Assembly: GCA_963556255.1 (NCBI GenBank)
Contig: OY744611.1
Location: forward strand, 31,749,103 to 31,813,102
Direction: 5' to 3'
DNA from: Allolobophora icterica
Lineage: Eukaryota; Annelida; Clitellata; Crassiclitellata; Lumbricidae
DNA length: 64,000 bases
Position 1 is the stretch's first letter; every line of letters starts with the position of its first letter. Made by a program: the position numbers and the translations under genes. This document shows, piece after piece, positions 24,729-37,714 of the stretch. The notes beneath the pieces are model-generated. The model did not search any database, was not told the origin of the DNA, and saw only the letters and a program-made list of their open reading frames with translations.

Positions 24729-24995
24729 TGGATGGATATGGTGTGGTACAACTATATGGCATATATGAATGACCATTATATGTGTGTATGAGGAATGAAT
24801 ATATATATATATGTGTGTATATATATATATATATATTGTGTATGTGGACGAGCGCCGCACAACAAGAGCAGTAGTCGTGTCGAGGTCGTTGGTTGCGTGT
24901 CCTGTAGATCCGACTTAATCAATTGTTGCCAATGGGAAATTAATGGTCATTCATATATATGCCATATAGTTGTACCACACTCTATGTCCATCCAT
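24729..24995. repeat. Inverted repeat with about 50-bp arms and 165-bp loop
   Basis: The left arm 24729-24777 (TGGATGGATATGGTGTGG, then GTACAACTATATGGC, then GAATGACCATT) reappears inverted at 24942-24995. Outside the arms both flanks are TATATA-rich and partly complementary. The loop holds a unique GC-richer segment at 24845-24930. It could be a fold-back element; no target duplication was identified. Confidence 0.75.
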
Positions 24996-25651
24996 ACATA
25001 TATATATACATATATTGTCCATATAGATATTATACAATGTTATGCATGAATCTATGTATAAACTGTATGAATATATTCATAGAACTATGTATGCGGTCGG
25101 CAGAGTTTGAGAGTAATGCGGATTCATTTCCTGTGCAGTCGGTGAGTATTGGATGATGACGATAGAAGAGATTCCTACGCTGAGCGGTGATCATCACTTC
25201 GCATGAAGAACTGCTTATTAGGATCTCAGAACGATCTGAGGCTGCCCGCACGGTAGCTGCTTCCGTCCCTAATTACGTAAGGTAAGCGCAATGTCTGAAC
25301 ATAGACGCCTCTTGCCGCAGTAGCTCTTCGAGAGGAGTATATTTCTGCTGTGTCTGTTTGCACCTTTAAAAGACTCTGTCAGAATGCTCTTTGTAGGGCT
25401 ATTGCACTTTAGGGCATATCGGTTAGAATTCATTGCACTTACAACGGCCGACTCAGCCTTCCATTCTCTAGGGTCAGGAGAGGAGTACAAGCACACGTTG
25501 GGCTGTAAAAACGTTGCACCACTGCTGGATTGTTGTGGTCATCTTAGCGTATCGGACAAAAGAACTTTCAACCCAGAGACTCGATGGTGTGACTATAGCA
25601 CCGTATAAACAAATCTGAAGGCTTTTTTGCAACCCTCACCCCTCTCCCCCC

Positions 25652-25661
25652 ACACACACAC

Positions 25662-25726
<65 letters not shown>

Positions 25727-25733
25727 CACACAC
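25652..25733. repeat. (CA)n microsatellite
   Basis: Pure CA run with two CTACAC interruptions. Nothing is recognised in 25060-25640 or in 25735-26230. Confidence 0.95.
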
Positions 25734-26233
25734 AATCTACATTACTCTGATATAAAAATAACCCGTGAAACAGATTCATACTTATTTATTCATTTGTTTA
25801 ATAGCACATACTGCGTGCTCATAGCCGGTAAGTCTAAATCTGAGGAGCGGTTGAATATTCGTTGGGAAGAAGACGTAGTCATGCACATACTTGCACAGCC
25901 AAGAGCAAATATGTATTGAGTCTTTACAAATGACTTCAGGCGAGTTGGCCAAAGGGACACTTTGTATAGTAGACGATTCCAGACACGAGGGCACAGCAAC
26001 TGTAATGGTCCTACAAGCGTCTCAAAGTTGTTCTTGCAGAAAAACACTTTAAGATGAAAGCTACAGTCTAAGAGTGCGATATGAGGTTATCAATATACGG
26101 AGGTGTGATGAAATGCTGTTGTTAAAACTTTCATAGCATTTAAAACAATAGGCGCATTTTCCAAATCACTTAGAATATGCTATATAAATACCTATTTGGA
26201 TTGCATTATTCTGCAAAATGAAGTCACCTCCAA

Positions 26234-26565
26234 CAGAGGCGCGTTTACGTATAGGCGCACTAGGCGCGCGCTTAGGGCCCCCAAATTTTGGAGGGCCCCC
26301 AAGGAAACGAAAATATTTTTCAATTGTAAAAAAACATTTTGAATTTTGAATTATTTTAAATATAACCTATTTTCCATTTTTGCACAGTTTAGCATTCACA
26401 TAAAAGCATAGGCCCCTGTTATTGCAAATCATAATTGTTTTGTTCATTTGGGCTAAAAATTTATTTTTTTGCAATTGTACAAAATCAAATAAATATAACA
26501 TCAGGTTCAGAAGGGCCCCAAAAATGTTTGCGCCTAGGGCCCCGTGTTCTGTAAACGCGCCTCTG
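26234..26565. mobile_element. hAT-type MITE (332 bp)
   Basis: Terminal inverted repeats CAGAGGCGCGTTTAC (left) and GTAAACGCGCCTCTG (right) match over 15 bp. An imperfect 8-bp duplication flanks it (ACCTCCAA and ATCTCCAG, six of eight identical). Subterminal GGGCCCC blocks lie inside both ends. The interior is AT-rich and non-coding. Confidence 0.85.
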
Positions 26566-27179
26566 ATCTCCAGTGATACCATCTTACCCTTTAAAATGTT
26601 TTCCCTTTTCCCTTCCCTATCTTCTCTTTACTTCCTGGCTTTTACCACCTGTATAAAATCTTTCGACAGGTAACACAACGGTGTTTCTAACGCTTCGATG
26701 TTTCTCTCCTTCTGAGTCTTGCTGTCCACTTGTGGCTGTCTATCCTTCTGTTCGATACGTTGCTGCACTTAGCTTTCCCTTAAGTTTCGTTTGGAGTCTG
26801 TTTGTTCTTCTTTGTCCTTCTCTGTTTCTTGTTCTTTAAATCCCACTGTCTTCCTATCTGCGTCAAATCGCTTTAGTTCTTGTCGCTTCCTCCTGTAACT
26901 CAGCTTCACTTTGTGCAGTGGAAGTCGCTTGCATTATGACTAAAGTCTTTCCTTCATATAGAACGATCTTGTATCGTTTGCATCAAGTGCTTAGCAGAAC
27001 GGAAGTTATACATTTCTTTTGTCTCATCCTCCGCCACGGTCGCTCTCCTGTCTGTGTCTTTGTACGGTTGGATGGCTTGTTCTTTCTGTGTCTCAATTTC
27101 TGACTATTTGGCTGTATTCTTCTGATTTAGTCTCTTTCTTGTAAGGTTTCTTATGCCTCTATACCTCAGTTCTTGTATC

Positions 27180-27337
<158 letters not shown>

Positions 27338-27779
27338 CTCTCTCGCATTCTCTCTCTGCATCTGTCTCAGTAACATTGTCTCTCTCCTTTGCTTGTTTGA
27401 ATACCTGTCAGGTTGCCTGTCTATACTGTTCAGTCTCGCCTCTGTCTCTGTCTAAGTCATGCTAGTTGTCTTTGTCTTGGCCGTTGGTTCGTTGTCCGCT
27501 TGGCTGCCTCTGTCTCTGTATCGTTTTCTCTCATTCTTCGACTCTCCTTTAGTTGTTGTCCTATAAATTCAGATGATGACGGTAGTTTACATGACAATAT
27601 ATACGTTCTGTTGCTGGATTCTGATGAATTTCTACAAAGACAGCCGCCCATACTTCTAATCCGATAACAACTTCTATAACGCTGTCAAGAATCTTTTTCA
27701 TGCTAGTCTAGAACATCTACCTTTTTAATATTTCATTTGCGGTATTCCTTCAGACCTCAGTTGATTCTAATGATAACTC

Positions 27780-27985
27780 AAATGGTAAGGTAAAATAGTA
27801 CAAAGTAAGGTCAGGAAAGTTATAGTAAGGTAGGAAAGGTGAGGTAAGGCAAGTATAGGTATGGGCAGTTAAGGTAAATATGTAAGAGTAAAATAAGGCA
27901 AGGTATGATAGTGCAATGTAACGTAGGCTACAGTAATGTGAGCGACAGGCAAGACAGGGTAATGTGCAGCACGGTGTGGTAAGGT
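27780..27985. repeat. Degenerate GGTAAG-type pentamer cluster upstream of channel gene A
   Basis: Imperfect AAGGTAA units as at 1385-1760 and 17225-17460. It lies 150-350 bp upstream of the TATA-like box of gene A. No equivalent sits upstream of gene B. Confidence 0.6.
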
Positions 27986-28112
27986 ACGCAAATGATCACT
28001 TATTACATGCTTCCATCGATGAAAGTTATGCCAAGGCGTGGCCCAACAGAGGCGGGAGAATTATAGCCGGGCAGCTTGTATACAACTACACATTCCAACG
28101 ACAATCTAGTTC

Positions 28113-28265
28113 TGAGCGGGTTCCTCCATATAAGCCAGAGCTAGACCCCGCAACTTTCAACTATTACTAGATGACGTTTCCGCTACGACATTCATATGAG
28201 TATTCTCATCAGATGAAGTTTCATTGTAGATTTCGACTAAAGTCAGCAGCTGAGTTCGTGAGGTC
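28113..28265 (+). promoter_or_regulatory. Core promoter and 5' leader of channel gene A
   Basis: Conserved with 55458-55610 of gene B, starting at GAGCGGGTTCCTC and running to the start codon. A TATA-like box, TATAAG, is at 28129-28134, about 130 bp before the ATG; the B copy has the canonical TATAAAG. Transcription would be expected to begin about 30 bp downstream of the box. Upstream of GAGCGGG the two genes share nothing. Confidence 0.65.
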
Positions 28266-28342
28266 ATGGGTTCAAAAGGTCGCCCAGCACAGACAATGGT
28301 TGTCTATTTCTTCGTTCTTTTCGTCACGGTTCACTGCAACAA
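28266..28342 (+). CDS. Gene A exon 1 (signal peptide)
   Basis: Encodes MGSKGRPAQT followed by a hydrophobic MVVYFFVLFVTVHCN. Donor GTGAGT at 28343. A second in-frame Met at residue 11 would also give a signal peptide; the first is chosen because both genes keep it. Ends with 2 nt of a split codon. Gene B differs by one residue. Confidence 0.88.
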
Positions 28343-28632
28343 GTGAGTAGTGACAAAACTTTTACTATAAAGACCTATAAAAATCCTAAGGCGATGTCAC
28401 ATTCGAATTCACTCGCCTCACTCAATAAAAGTTCAAGTTTTCCGGAACAGACTGAGTATAGTGTGAAACAAATCTGAACGGAACAGAACAGAATAAAATA
28501 TAATTAAAGACAGAACAGGCTAGAACACATCATCTTCACCACCATCATCAACATCAGCATCAGTATTATAATTATTAATAGTATTATTAATAGTATTATT
28601 AATAGTATTATTAATAATATTATTATTATTAT

Positions 28633-28685
<53 letters not shown>

Positions 28686-30139
28686 TTTTTCTAGAAAAAA
28701 GTTTCCAGAACTGAACAATAGGTTCCGGAACTGAACAATTATGGAAGGACTAAAATCCCCAGAAAATGGGATTGGGGGTTGGTGGGGGTCTTAATAAACA
28801 CTGAGAACAGTTCACAACACTGGAATTAAATGAAAATAACTAAATTATTGCTTTTATTATTGAAATAAATAAATTATTTTTAGTAGCTGAAATAAGGTGC
28901 CGGAACGCGATTCCGGCGCGTTCCGGCTGAAAAATCACTGATTACAATCATTTTTAACGCGAGCAAGATCGCACAGAAATGCGAATCTGAGGCGCGGTTA
29001 GTCAGTCACCAGGTGAAGAACAATTATATATCTAAATCTTTTGAAAGCAATTGAGAAACAGAGAGTTTTTAGTAGTTTCTTAAATGAAGATAAAGAGTTA
29101 GAACATATCATATTAATCTAGTAACACAGAACATAATAAACTAGACTTGAAGAAAAGAATGTTCCTTGAAGTGGCGTTAGTCAAATGTGCGAATACAACT
29201 GTAATGGCCGTCTGATGTTGTTTTGTGCAGAGTGACTTCTGATATCATAGAAGATCTGCTGAGTGAAAAGAAATACAACAGCAGAGCCAGACCACAAGCA
29301 GATCTGGGTAAGACTAACACCGGTTCCCCTGCCAATACCGTACACTGCATCGCTATAGGATACGTGAGATCCCTACGCGGTTGGCATTCCCATGTAAGGC
29401 ATTGGATATAGCTTATTTACATTAAGACAAGCAATATTGTCATAATAACCCATTTGACATTGCCAATAACTTAAGACAATCGATATTATTTACTGGTAAC
29501 ACACACTTTGTCATTATAGTAACACAACAGTTGGAATTACAGATAAGACTCTTGATGCTACTTGATGTTGCCCTCGCCCGTGCTGTGACTTAGAAAACCC
29601 AACACCACCACATCACTCCTATCCTCAAATCTCTCCACTGGCTTAAAATACTCGAACGAATAGAATACAAAGTCATATCACTCACCTACAACACAACTCA
29701 ATCCTCCCAGCCCTCATATCTCCGCCAGCTGTTCTCCTGCCCGAACACTCTGCCGCCCTTCCGTCGCCTCATCGCTAAAATTTGCCAATCGTTCCATTAT
29801 ACTTCCATAGCCATAGCTGTTCCACCTCTTTGGAACAAACTCCCACCAGTACTACGAGAGAAATATCAGACCATTCTACGAACTCACCGAAACCTCACCT
29901 CTTGCAATCTCTCCGCAAGTCTTCCATTCAAAACCGATAACACTGCTCTTTCACAAACACTATCTTGATTTCTCCTCTTCCCCTTACCTCTCTCGTCGTT
30001 TCAACCCTAAACTCCACCCTCTTTAGCCGTCTGACTGTCTGCCTGATTGACCCCTTTGGATCTTGACCTAGAACCGATTTCTCCCACACATCCCCGCCTA
30101 CCGATCGTGATTTGATTGATTGATGATGATGTTGATGAC

Positions 30140-30217
<78 letters not shown>

Positions 30218-33200
30218 TACGACGATTTCTACAGCGCCGTAACACGACACATGCCGTTACAAGGGCGCTTTGACAAGTTCAGAGTTGAAGCCTGTGAAGA
30301 AGCTCGATCCCGCGACTTCGTTTTTGTAGGCGCTGTAGAAATTTAGAGCTTACGATTACGATTACTAATAATATGCAAGATGTTGCTATAGTAACACAGT
30401 TGGAATGCTACAGTAAGACACTTGATGTTACTAATAATCCGCAAGATGTTACTACAATAATTATAGTAACATAGTTGGAACAGTGAGACACTTGGCTTTA
30501 CTAGTAAGACATACAACTTAAAAAAACTTGTAGAAATGCAACATTTCATTAAGATATTCCAGCGTGCTGGTGAAGACATTAGGACAGGGTGAGAATTGTC
30601 GGGGGGACCGGGGGTTTGGGGGTTCAACCCCCCTAGTCTTTCTTAGGACCCCATAGTAAAGTCTTCATTGCACACCCCAACTCCACGTGAATCAAAGCCT
30701 AACCCCACCCCCAGTCTTTTTTCTACAATTCTCATACTGCATTAGGAATTACAAATATGACATTAACAGTAACATTTTCACTCGTCATAACCAACTGAAG
30801 AATGAACAAAACCACTTGACACGAATACTACAAAGTGTAGTGAAAAACATCCCAGCTAAACAGCTACAAGCATTATCAGGAAGACAAATAACTTCCCAGT
30901 AACGCACACGCCATTACCATTAACCAGATATTCAGTATGGCCTGCACTGCCCTGCAGCTTACACAATAAATGATAGGCCCTATACTACTAATTGAACATT
31001 TAATTGTCAGTAATTAGACACGCCACATAAAGGTAGCCAGTTTCAAATACGGTAAGACTTATGTAATCCACTAAATGCTCTAATCTGATTTGACCTGATA
31101 TAATCTAGCCTAACCTATTCTAATCTAATCAAATCTAACCTAACCTATTCTAATATAATCTAACCTAACCTATTCTAATTTAATATAATCTAACCTAACC
31201 TATTCTAATCTAATCTAACCTAACCTATTCTAATCTAATCTAACTAACCTATTCTAATCTAATCTTATTCTAATCTAACCCAATCTAACTTAACCTATTC
31301 TAATCTAATCTAACCTATTCTAATCTAATCTAACCTATTCTAATCTAATCTTACCTATTCTAATCTAATCCAATCTAACCTAACCTATTCTAATATAATC
31401 TAACCTAACCTATTCTAATTTAATATAATCTAACCTAACCTATTCTAATCTAATCTAACCTAACCTATTCTAATCTAATCTAACTAACCTATTCTAATCT
31501 AATCTTATTCTAATCTAACCCAATCTAACTTAACCTATTCTAATCTAATCTAACCTATTCTAATCTAATCTAACCTATTCTAATCTAATCTTATTCTAAT
31601 CTAACCCAATCTAACTTAACCTATTCTAATCTAATCTAACCTATTCTAATCTAATCTAACCTATTCTAATCTAACCTAACCAATTCTAATCTAATCTAAC
31701 TTAACCTATTCTAATCTAATCTAACCTATTCTAATCTAATCTAACCTATTCTAATCTAATCTTATTCTAATCTAACCCAATCTAACTTAACCTATTCTAA
31801 TCTAATCTAACCTATTCTAATCTAATCTAACCTATTCTAATCTAACCTAACCAATTCTAATCTAATCTAACTTAACCTATTCTAATCTAATCCAATCTAA
31901 CTTAACCTATTCTAATCTAATCTAACCTATTCTAATCTGATCCAATCTAATGCAATCTAATCTTATTTAATGACTTGGCAACATTTATAAAGTGCACAGG
32001 GCAGCAATAGATGACTGCTTCAAGCGAAACCGTAGCAAAAATAGTAATCACCACCAAGACACACGGAATTACGGTTATGACACGTGACACGACCATTGAG
32101 CCCAAGAGGCAAGAGTAAGACATCCAGTAAGACTGAGAAGAGACTTGGGGCAGGGAGTGATTAGAAGCAGGAAGGAGGAGGAGGCTGTTGTGAGTGACTG
32201 TACAACAAGAGCACTGAAGTCTCGCGTCGTAGTAATTATCGCCTTCGGGATTTTGTCGGGATGCACAAGTCATCTGAACAAGCGCCATCATCGACCAATC
32301 CTCACTCAGCAGCCACTGCAACACAGACATCGTCTTCCTTGGCCTACAATACAACCTAACGATGCAACTCAATTACGATACACTCACAATACATTTAGAT
32401 AAAACACAATACGATATTGTAATTGTAATTGAAAATTCATATAGCGTCACTCAAGAGCAAACTAACCCATGCATACATACACTTCCATACATACACAAAT
32501 ACAGGCATAGAACCCTAATGTGCTTGCTTTTTCCCTCTGTGCCTGAGGTTTGCATCTCGGTGCTTCATGTGAAACTTGCAAGGCCAAATGAAGAATTCAG
32601 AACCAAAATTCAGAATTGACAAATAAACTGTTTGAAATTTGCAAATCAAACTGTTCAGCCATCAACTGTTGGCTCTGGACAAAACGCGCCTGTGCTCCGG
32701 TTGGACTAAGCTCGTGATGATGTTGATGCTGTCACTGATTCCAATTACGCTGATAAGAAGTAAGAAACACGAACTCCATGTGTACCATCGTTCACGCCTC
32801 AGTTGGCACGTGTTCGCTGAGTCAGCTCCAGTCTTGTGTGACGATGATGAACGCAATCAAGTCAGGCGAGAACTTAATGCGCAGCAAATCTCGGATTTCT
32901 ACCGACGGATTTACATCGACGCAACTGCTGACGAAGAGATTTCCTTCCATTTAGATGAGGCTGTGGATTCAAATGATAAAAGTTCTGTGGTTTGGATCTC
33001 GGCAGAGTAATGAAAGCACGAAGAGAAAAAGGAAGAGAAACATTCTATTAAATTCCGTTCCATTTCATTTTATTCTATTCCCTTCCAATTTATTCTATTC
33101 CGTTCAATTCCATTTTATTCCATTCTATTCTGTGTCGTTCCATTCCAATTTTTCCATTCCATCCCATTACACACTATTCGGATTCACACCATTTCATTCT

Positions 33201-36200
33201 ATTCCATTTCATTTTATTCTATTCTACTCATTTCTATTCCATTTTATTCTATTCTATTCCATTCCATTCCATTTTAGTCTATTCCGTTCCATTCCATTTT
33301 ATTCAATTTCGTTCTATTTTTATTCTATTTCATTCCATTCCATTCTATTCCGTTTCATTCTATTCTTTTCTATTCTTTTCCCTTTGATGTCGCTATTCTA
33401 CGCAGCTCCATTCCATTTTATTCTAATCTATTCAGTTCTCCATCATTTTACGCTATTATATGCCGTTCCATTCCATTTTAGTTATTCCGTTCTAGTCCAG
33501 TTTATTTATTCCATTCCATTTCATTCTATTCTATTCGTTCCGTTCCATTATCTTCCAATTTATTCCCTTCCATCTTCCTATTCAACGCCGTTCCATTCCA
33601 TTTTACTATATTTTGTTTCATTCCTTTTAATTCTATTCTATCTCGTTCAATTCCACTTTATTCAATTCTACTCAGTTTTATTCCATTTTATTCAATTCTA
33701 CTCAGTTTTATTCCATTTTATTCTATTTTATTTTGTTCCATGCCATTTAATTCTATTCCGTTCCGGTTTATTTTATTCTAGTCCATTCCACTCTGTTACA
33801 TTTCATTTTATTTTATTCTGTTTCACTGCATTTGATTCTATCTCTTTAAATTTAACTTTATTCCATTCTACTCAGTTCCATACCCTTTTAATCTATTCCG
33901 ATCCGATCCATTTTCTTCTACTCCGCTCCATTTTATTTTGTTCCGTTCCATTCCATTCTCTTCTATTCTGTTTCCTTCCATCTTTCAATTCCATTCAGCT
34001 CCATTCCACTTCAGTCTATTTTGTTCTAGTCCATTTAATTCTATTCCATTCCACTCCATTCTATTCTACTGCATTCCATTCCATTGGGGTCCATAGAGTA
34101 GTGGTAACATCACTGGCGTGAAGAGCAAGAGGTAGCGGGATCGCTTCCCGCAACCGCCCCAAATTTAGGTCCACTCAGCCTTTCATACGCGAGATGGCGC
34201 GTTGTTAAAATGAGATGTAGGACGTGATGGGCGCCTTGCATGGCTGCCGTGTACAGTTAAATTCGACTCCTGTAATAATTTGTGATCATCCGTTCATACT
34301 GATTTGTAATCATACTGCGATATTGTCAGTTTGAAGATATTAAACGAAGATTATTATTATTATTCTTCCATTCTATTTTTTTCCATCTGTCTAATCCCTC
34401 CCGTTCCATTCTTATCGAATCCGTTCCATTCCATTTATTCTATTTCATTCTAGTTTAGCCTATTCCGTTCCAGTCCTTTTTTTTATTATATTCCATTCCC
34501 TTCTATCATATTCCGTTCCTTTCCGTTTTATTCTATTTCGTTCCATTCCATTCTATTCTATATCTATCCCGTTCAATTCCATTTTATTCTATTCAGTCTC
34601 ATTCCATTCCATTCTCTTCTATTCTTTTCCATCTTTTTATCTTTTTATTCTATGCCGTTCCATTTTATTTTATTCTGTTCCATTCTATTCTATTCCGTTC
34701 CATTTCAATTATTCTATTTCAGTCCATTTTAGTCTATTTCGTTCCAGTCCATTTCACTATATTCGATTCAATTTTATTCCATCCCGTTCCATTCCATTCT
34801 ATTCCGTTCCATGCCATTTTATTCTCTCTCGATCAATTCCATTTTATTCTATTCTGTTCAGCTCTATTCCATTTATTCTATTCTATTCAGTTCTATTCCA
34901 TTATATTCTATATCGTTCCGTTCCATTTCATTCTATTCCGTTTCATTCAATTTTATACTATTCCATTCCATTCTATTCCATTCAAGTTTTTTCTATGCCG
35001 TTTCATTCTTCACTTACCCTACATTCTCGACACTTAATTGAAGTTATTAACTTATTTTCCGGGCGTCGATCAGAAGCGATCTGGAGCTGTTACGTAATAT
35101 GGTGTTTTATAGCGCCCTATGTCAGCCTGACCGAGGCACTGTCAGTGATGCCGTGTGACCTTAGTATGTCGTCAGAACACGGAAGTTGGGTCAAGCGATG
35201 AACGAGATTTAGTGCATCGTATTCTGCCTACGTCCCGTTTGTAACGCTCTTGTGCCTTGGAGGAAGAGATGGATTTAAGGAGGAGGAATGATAGGAGGAT
35301 GGATTGGAGGAAACAGAGGAAGGTGAAAAAGAGCAAAAGATGAGGAGTGATAGGAAGTGAAGGACAACGAGAAAGAATAAGGAGAGGAGGATAAAGAGGA
35401 GGACAGGAATGACAGGAGCAAGATGAGGAGGAGGAGAATGAGGAAAAATAGGGTGAGAAAGAGGAAAGAATAGAAGAAATCATAGGAGAAGCAAGAAAAT
35501 GAGAAGGAAGAGAGAAATGCTTGAAAGAAGCGGAAGACGACAAGGTGGAAGCAGAGGAGGAATGATAGTAGGAGGAGGAAGCGGAAAAGGAGGAAGAGGA
35601 ATAAGAAGAAAGGCGAGACAGCGTAAATAAGAATTCGATTAATTCGCGAACAATGTCTCATGCGCGATACTCTCAGTGACATAACATAAAAATTCTCAAA
35701 TATGAATAGTGTAATGCAATGCGAGACGTCACGTGGTTGTAAAGTTACGATGGCTTGCGTGACATTCAACTGCCGTATCTATATAATAAGATGAGAAACA
35801 TGTATTGGAATGAGGGCATAACAAACAAATCAATAAAAACCAAACGAATTAATGAATGATGAAATATTCAACGAGTCATAGAAATGAATGAATGAATGAA
35901 CGAAGGTGTGAACGGATGGACGAATGAAGGAACAAACAGACACACGAACGATTGATTGATTAATTAAATCATTAGCTAATTAATTAATTCACTCATTCAC
36001 AGGTCACCCGTTGGATGTCTATATTAACATGAACATCAACGACATCAGCTCCATCAGTGAAACGAAAATGGTGAGTGGACATCTAAATGTACTTCATTCT
36101 GGTCATTGACCAGGCTGTAATCTAGTCCCCCTCTTGTGGGGGGGGGAAACAAGTTTCCTGGGGGGATTTTCCACCCCAACACGTGTCTACATCACAATAT

Positions 36201-37678
36201 TGCTGGCCTCTGGGGGGAAACATCAATCCTGGGGGGGGGAAATTTATCCCCCCCCAAAGACGTCTAGATTACACACTGGTCATTGACCGATTCAGTTCCT
36301 CTCCGATTTTTTAATGATTATTTCAGATATTGTAACTAACCCAAAGACATGACCCTTGCTTATTTTTACTTTGATCAAGGACTGCTGATTAAGTTAGAAG
36401 CGATTATCTGATCTAGTGAAGTCGAGAGCGCTGTCAATATAAAGCACAAAACATCAGTGTTTTCAAGTGAAGCTGTAGAAAGGACTCCTAATAAAAAGCC
36501 GAAAAACATGAAAATCACAAAAGACACGAATGACCTAAAGGCCTAAAAGAAAGACCTAAAGAACTGAGACAAATCACAAAACTGGGCAATGAATTCGAAG
36601 GCTTTGAATTTTGGAAACGTTTGGCTCTTTTGGCGTTCTCGGTGACCGATAACAAACTTTAAGGACTTACACCATCGACGTATAATGCATGGACCATCGT
36701 CGTGCATTCTCTTTTTTGTGGTATTTCATGAACGTTTACCATAAAAGTACTAACCCTGCTCTAGAGTCTTAATCTCACTGAGTCTGCGAGCGTCTTCAGT
36801 GAATCCAAGCGATAAATCAGAAGATTTCGTCATGCGTAACTTGACTAATTACCTATCATTAATACATGCACCATTGGCTGGAAGATTATTGGGCTGAAGC
36901 ACACGCCTGACAACAACAATAAAACGACAGATTCTTCTTTGAATTATTTTGGATGCACGAATTGACGACGAATCTTCAATTTCACGCGACGCTTCGGGCA
37001 TTGAACCACAAGCGCTGCGATTTAGAGCAGATATATAGTTGACCGTTTATATAGCTCCTCTCAAAAACAGTTGTGTTCGCAGGAAAGGAATTTTTAAAAG
37101 TGAAAGCGAACGAATCCTTTCAGCCGAAGAAGTCTCTACCATTTGCCAACGGCGGCGGATTCAGCAGGACGAAAAGGGATTCTGCAGACACACCTTCAAG
37201 ACACGATTAGCATCCTCCTCCTAAGCTCGTCCTCATCAGCAACAGCAGAAAAACGCAGCTGGCGATTGATCACTAGTACACAGATTAGCAGCTGGAGTTA
37301 TAAGAAAGAGAAGACGTTTCTGTTGCGCTATTCTTAATGCTGCAGGCAACAGCTGCTACCGCTGCTGCCTCTAAGCTGTACGTGCCATTTTGGTCGTATT
37401 CGCACTGTTCTCGCCTGAACACTTGTGTAGCGCCTTTTGAATCCTCGCAAAAGACTCGCTGAGATCTTTGCGGATTTCTTGAGGTTGGTTTAGTTCTGTT
37501 CTACCTCTTCACAATACATTGGATCTGTTAGACGTTCAGGAACGCAAAGCTTTTGAGGCAAATGTCCAGATGCACATGAACATATATTTCATCATTTAAT
37601 TCATTTATTTGTTATTCCCCTAACAACACTCACATTCTAGCTAAGGTAGGCATACTTTCGTAAATGCAAGAATATACA

Positions 37679-37714
<36 letters not shown>

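Noticed and set aside
31591..31932. 171-bp periodicity suggesting alpha satellite
   Set aside because: The length match is coincidental; the sequence is a short-unit CTAAT repeat with no resemblance to alpha satellite.
31083..31975. Possible interstitial telomeric repeats (TAACCTAACC resembles CCTAA units)
   Set aside because: The unit is dominated by CTATTCTAATCTAATC and true CCTAA or CCCTAA runs longer than two units are absent.
32955..34121. A 388-codon plus-strand frame rich in Ser, Phe and Ile
   Set aside because: Translation of the ATTCC satellite; no recognisable domain and periodic composition.
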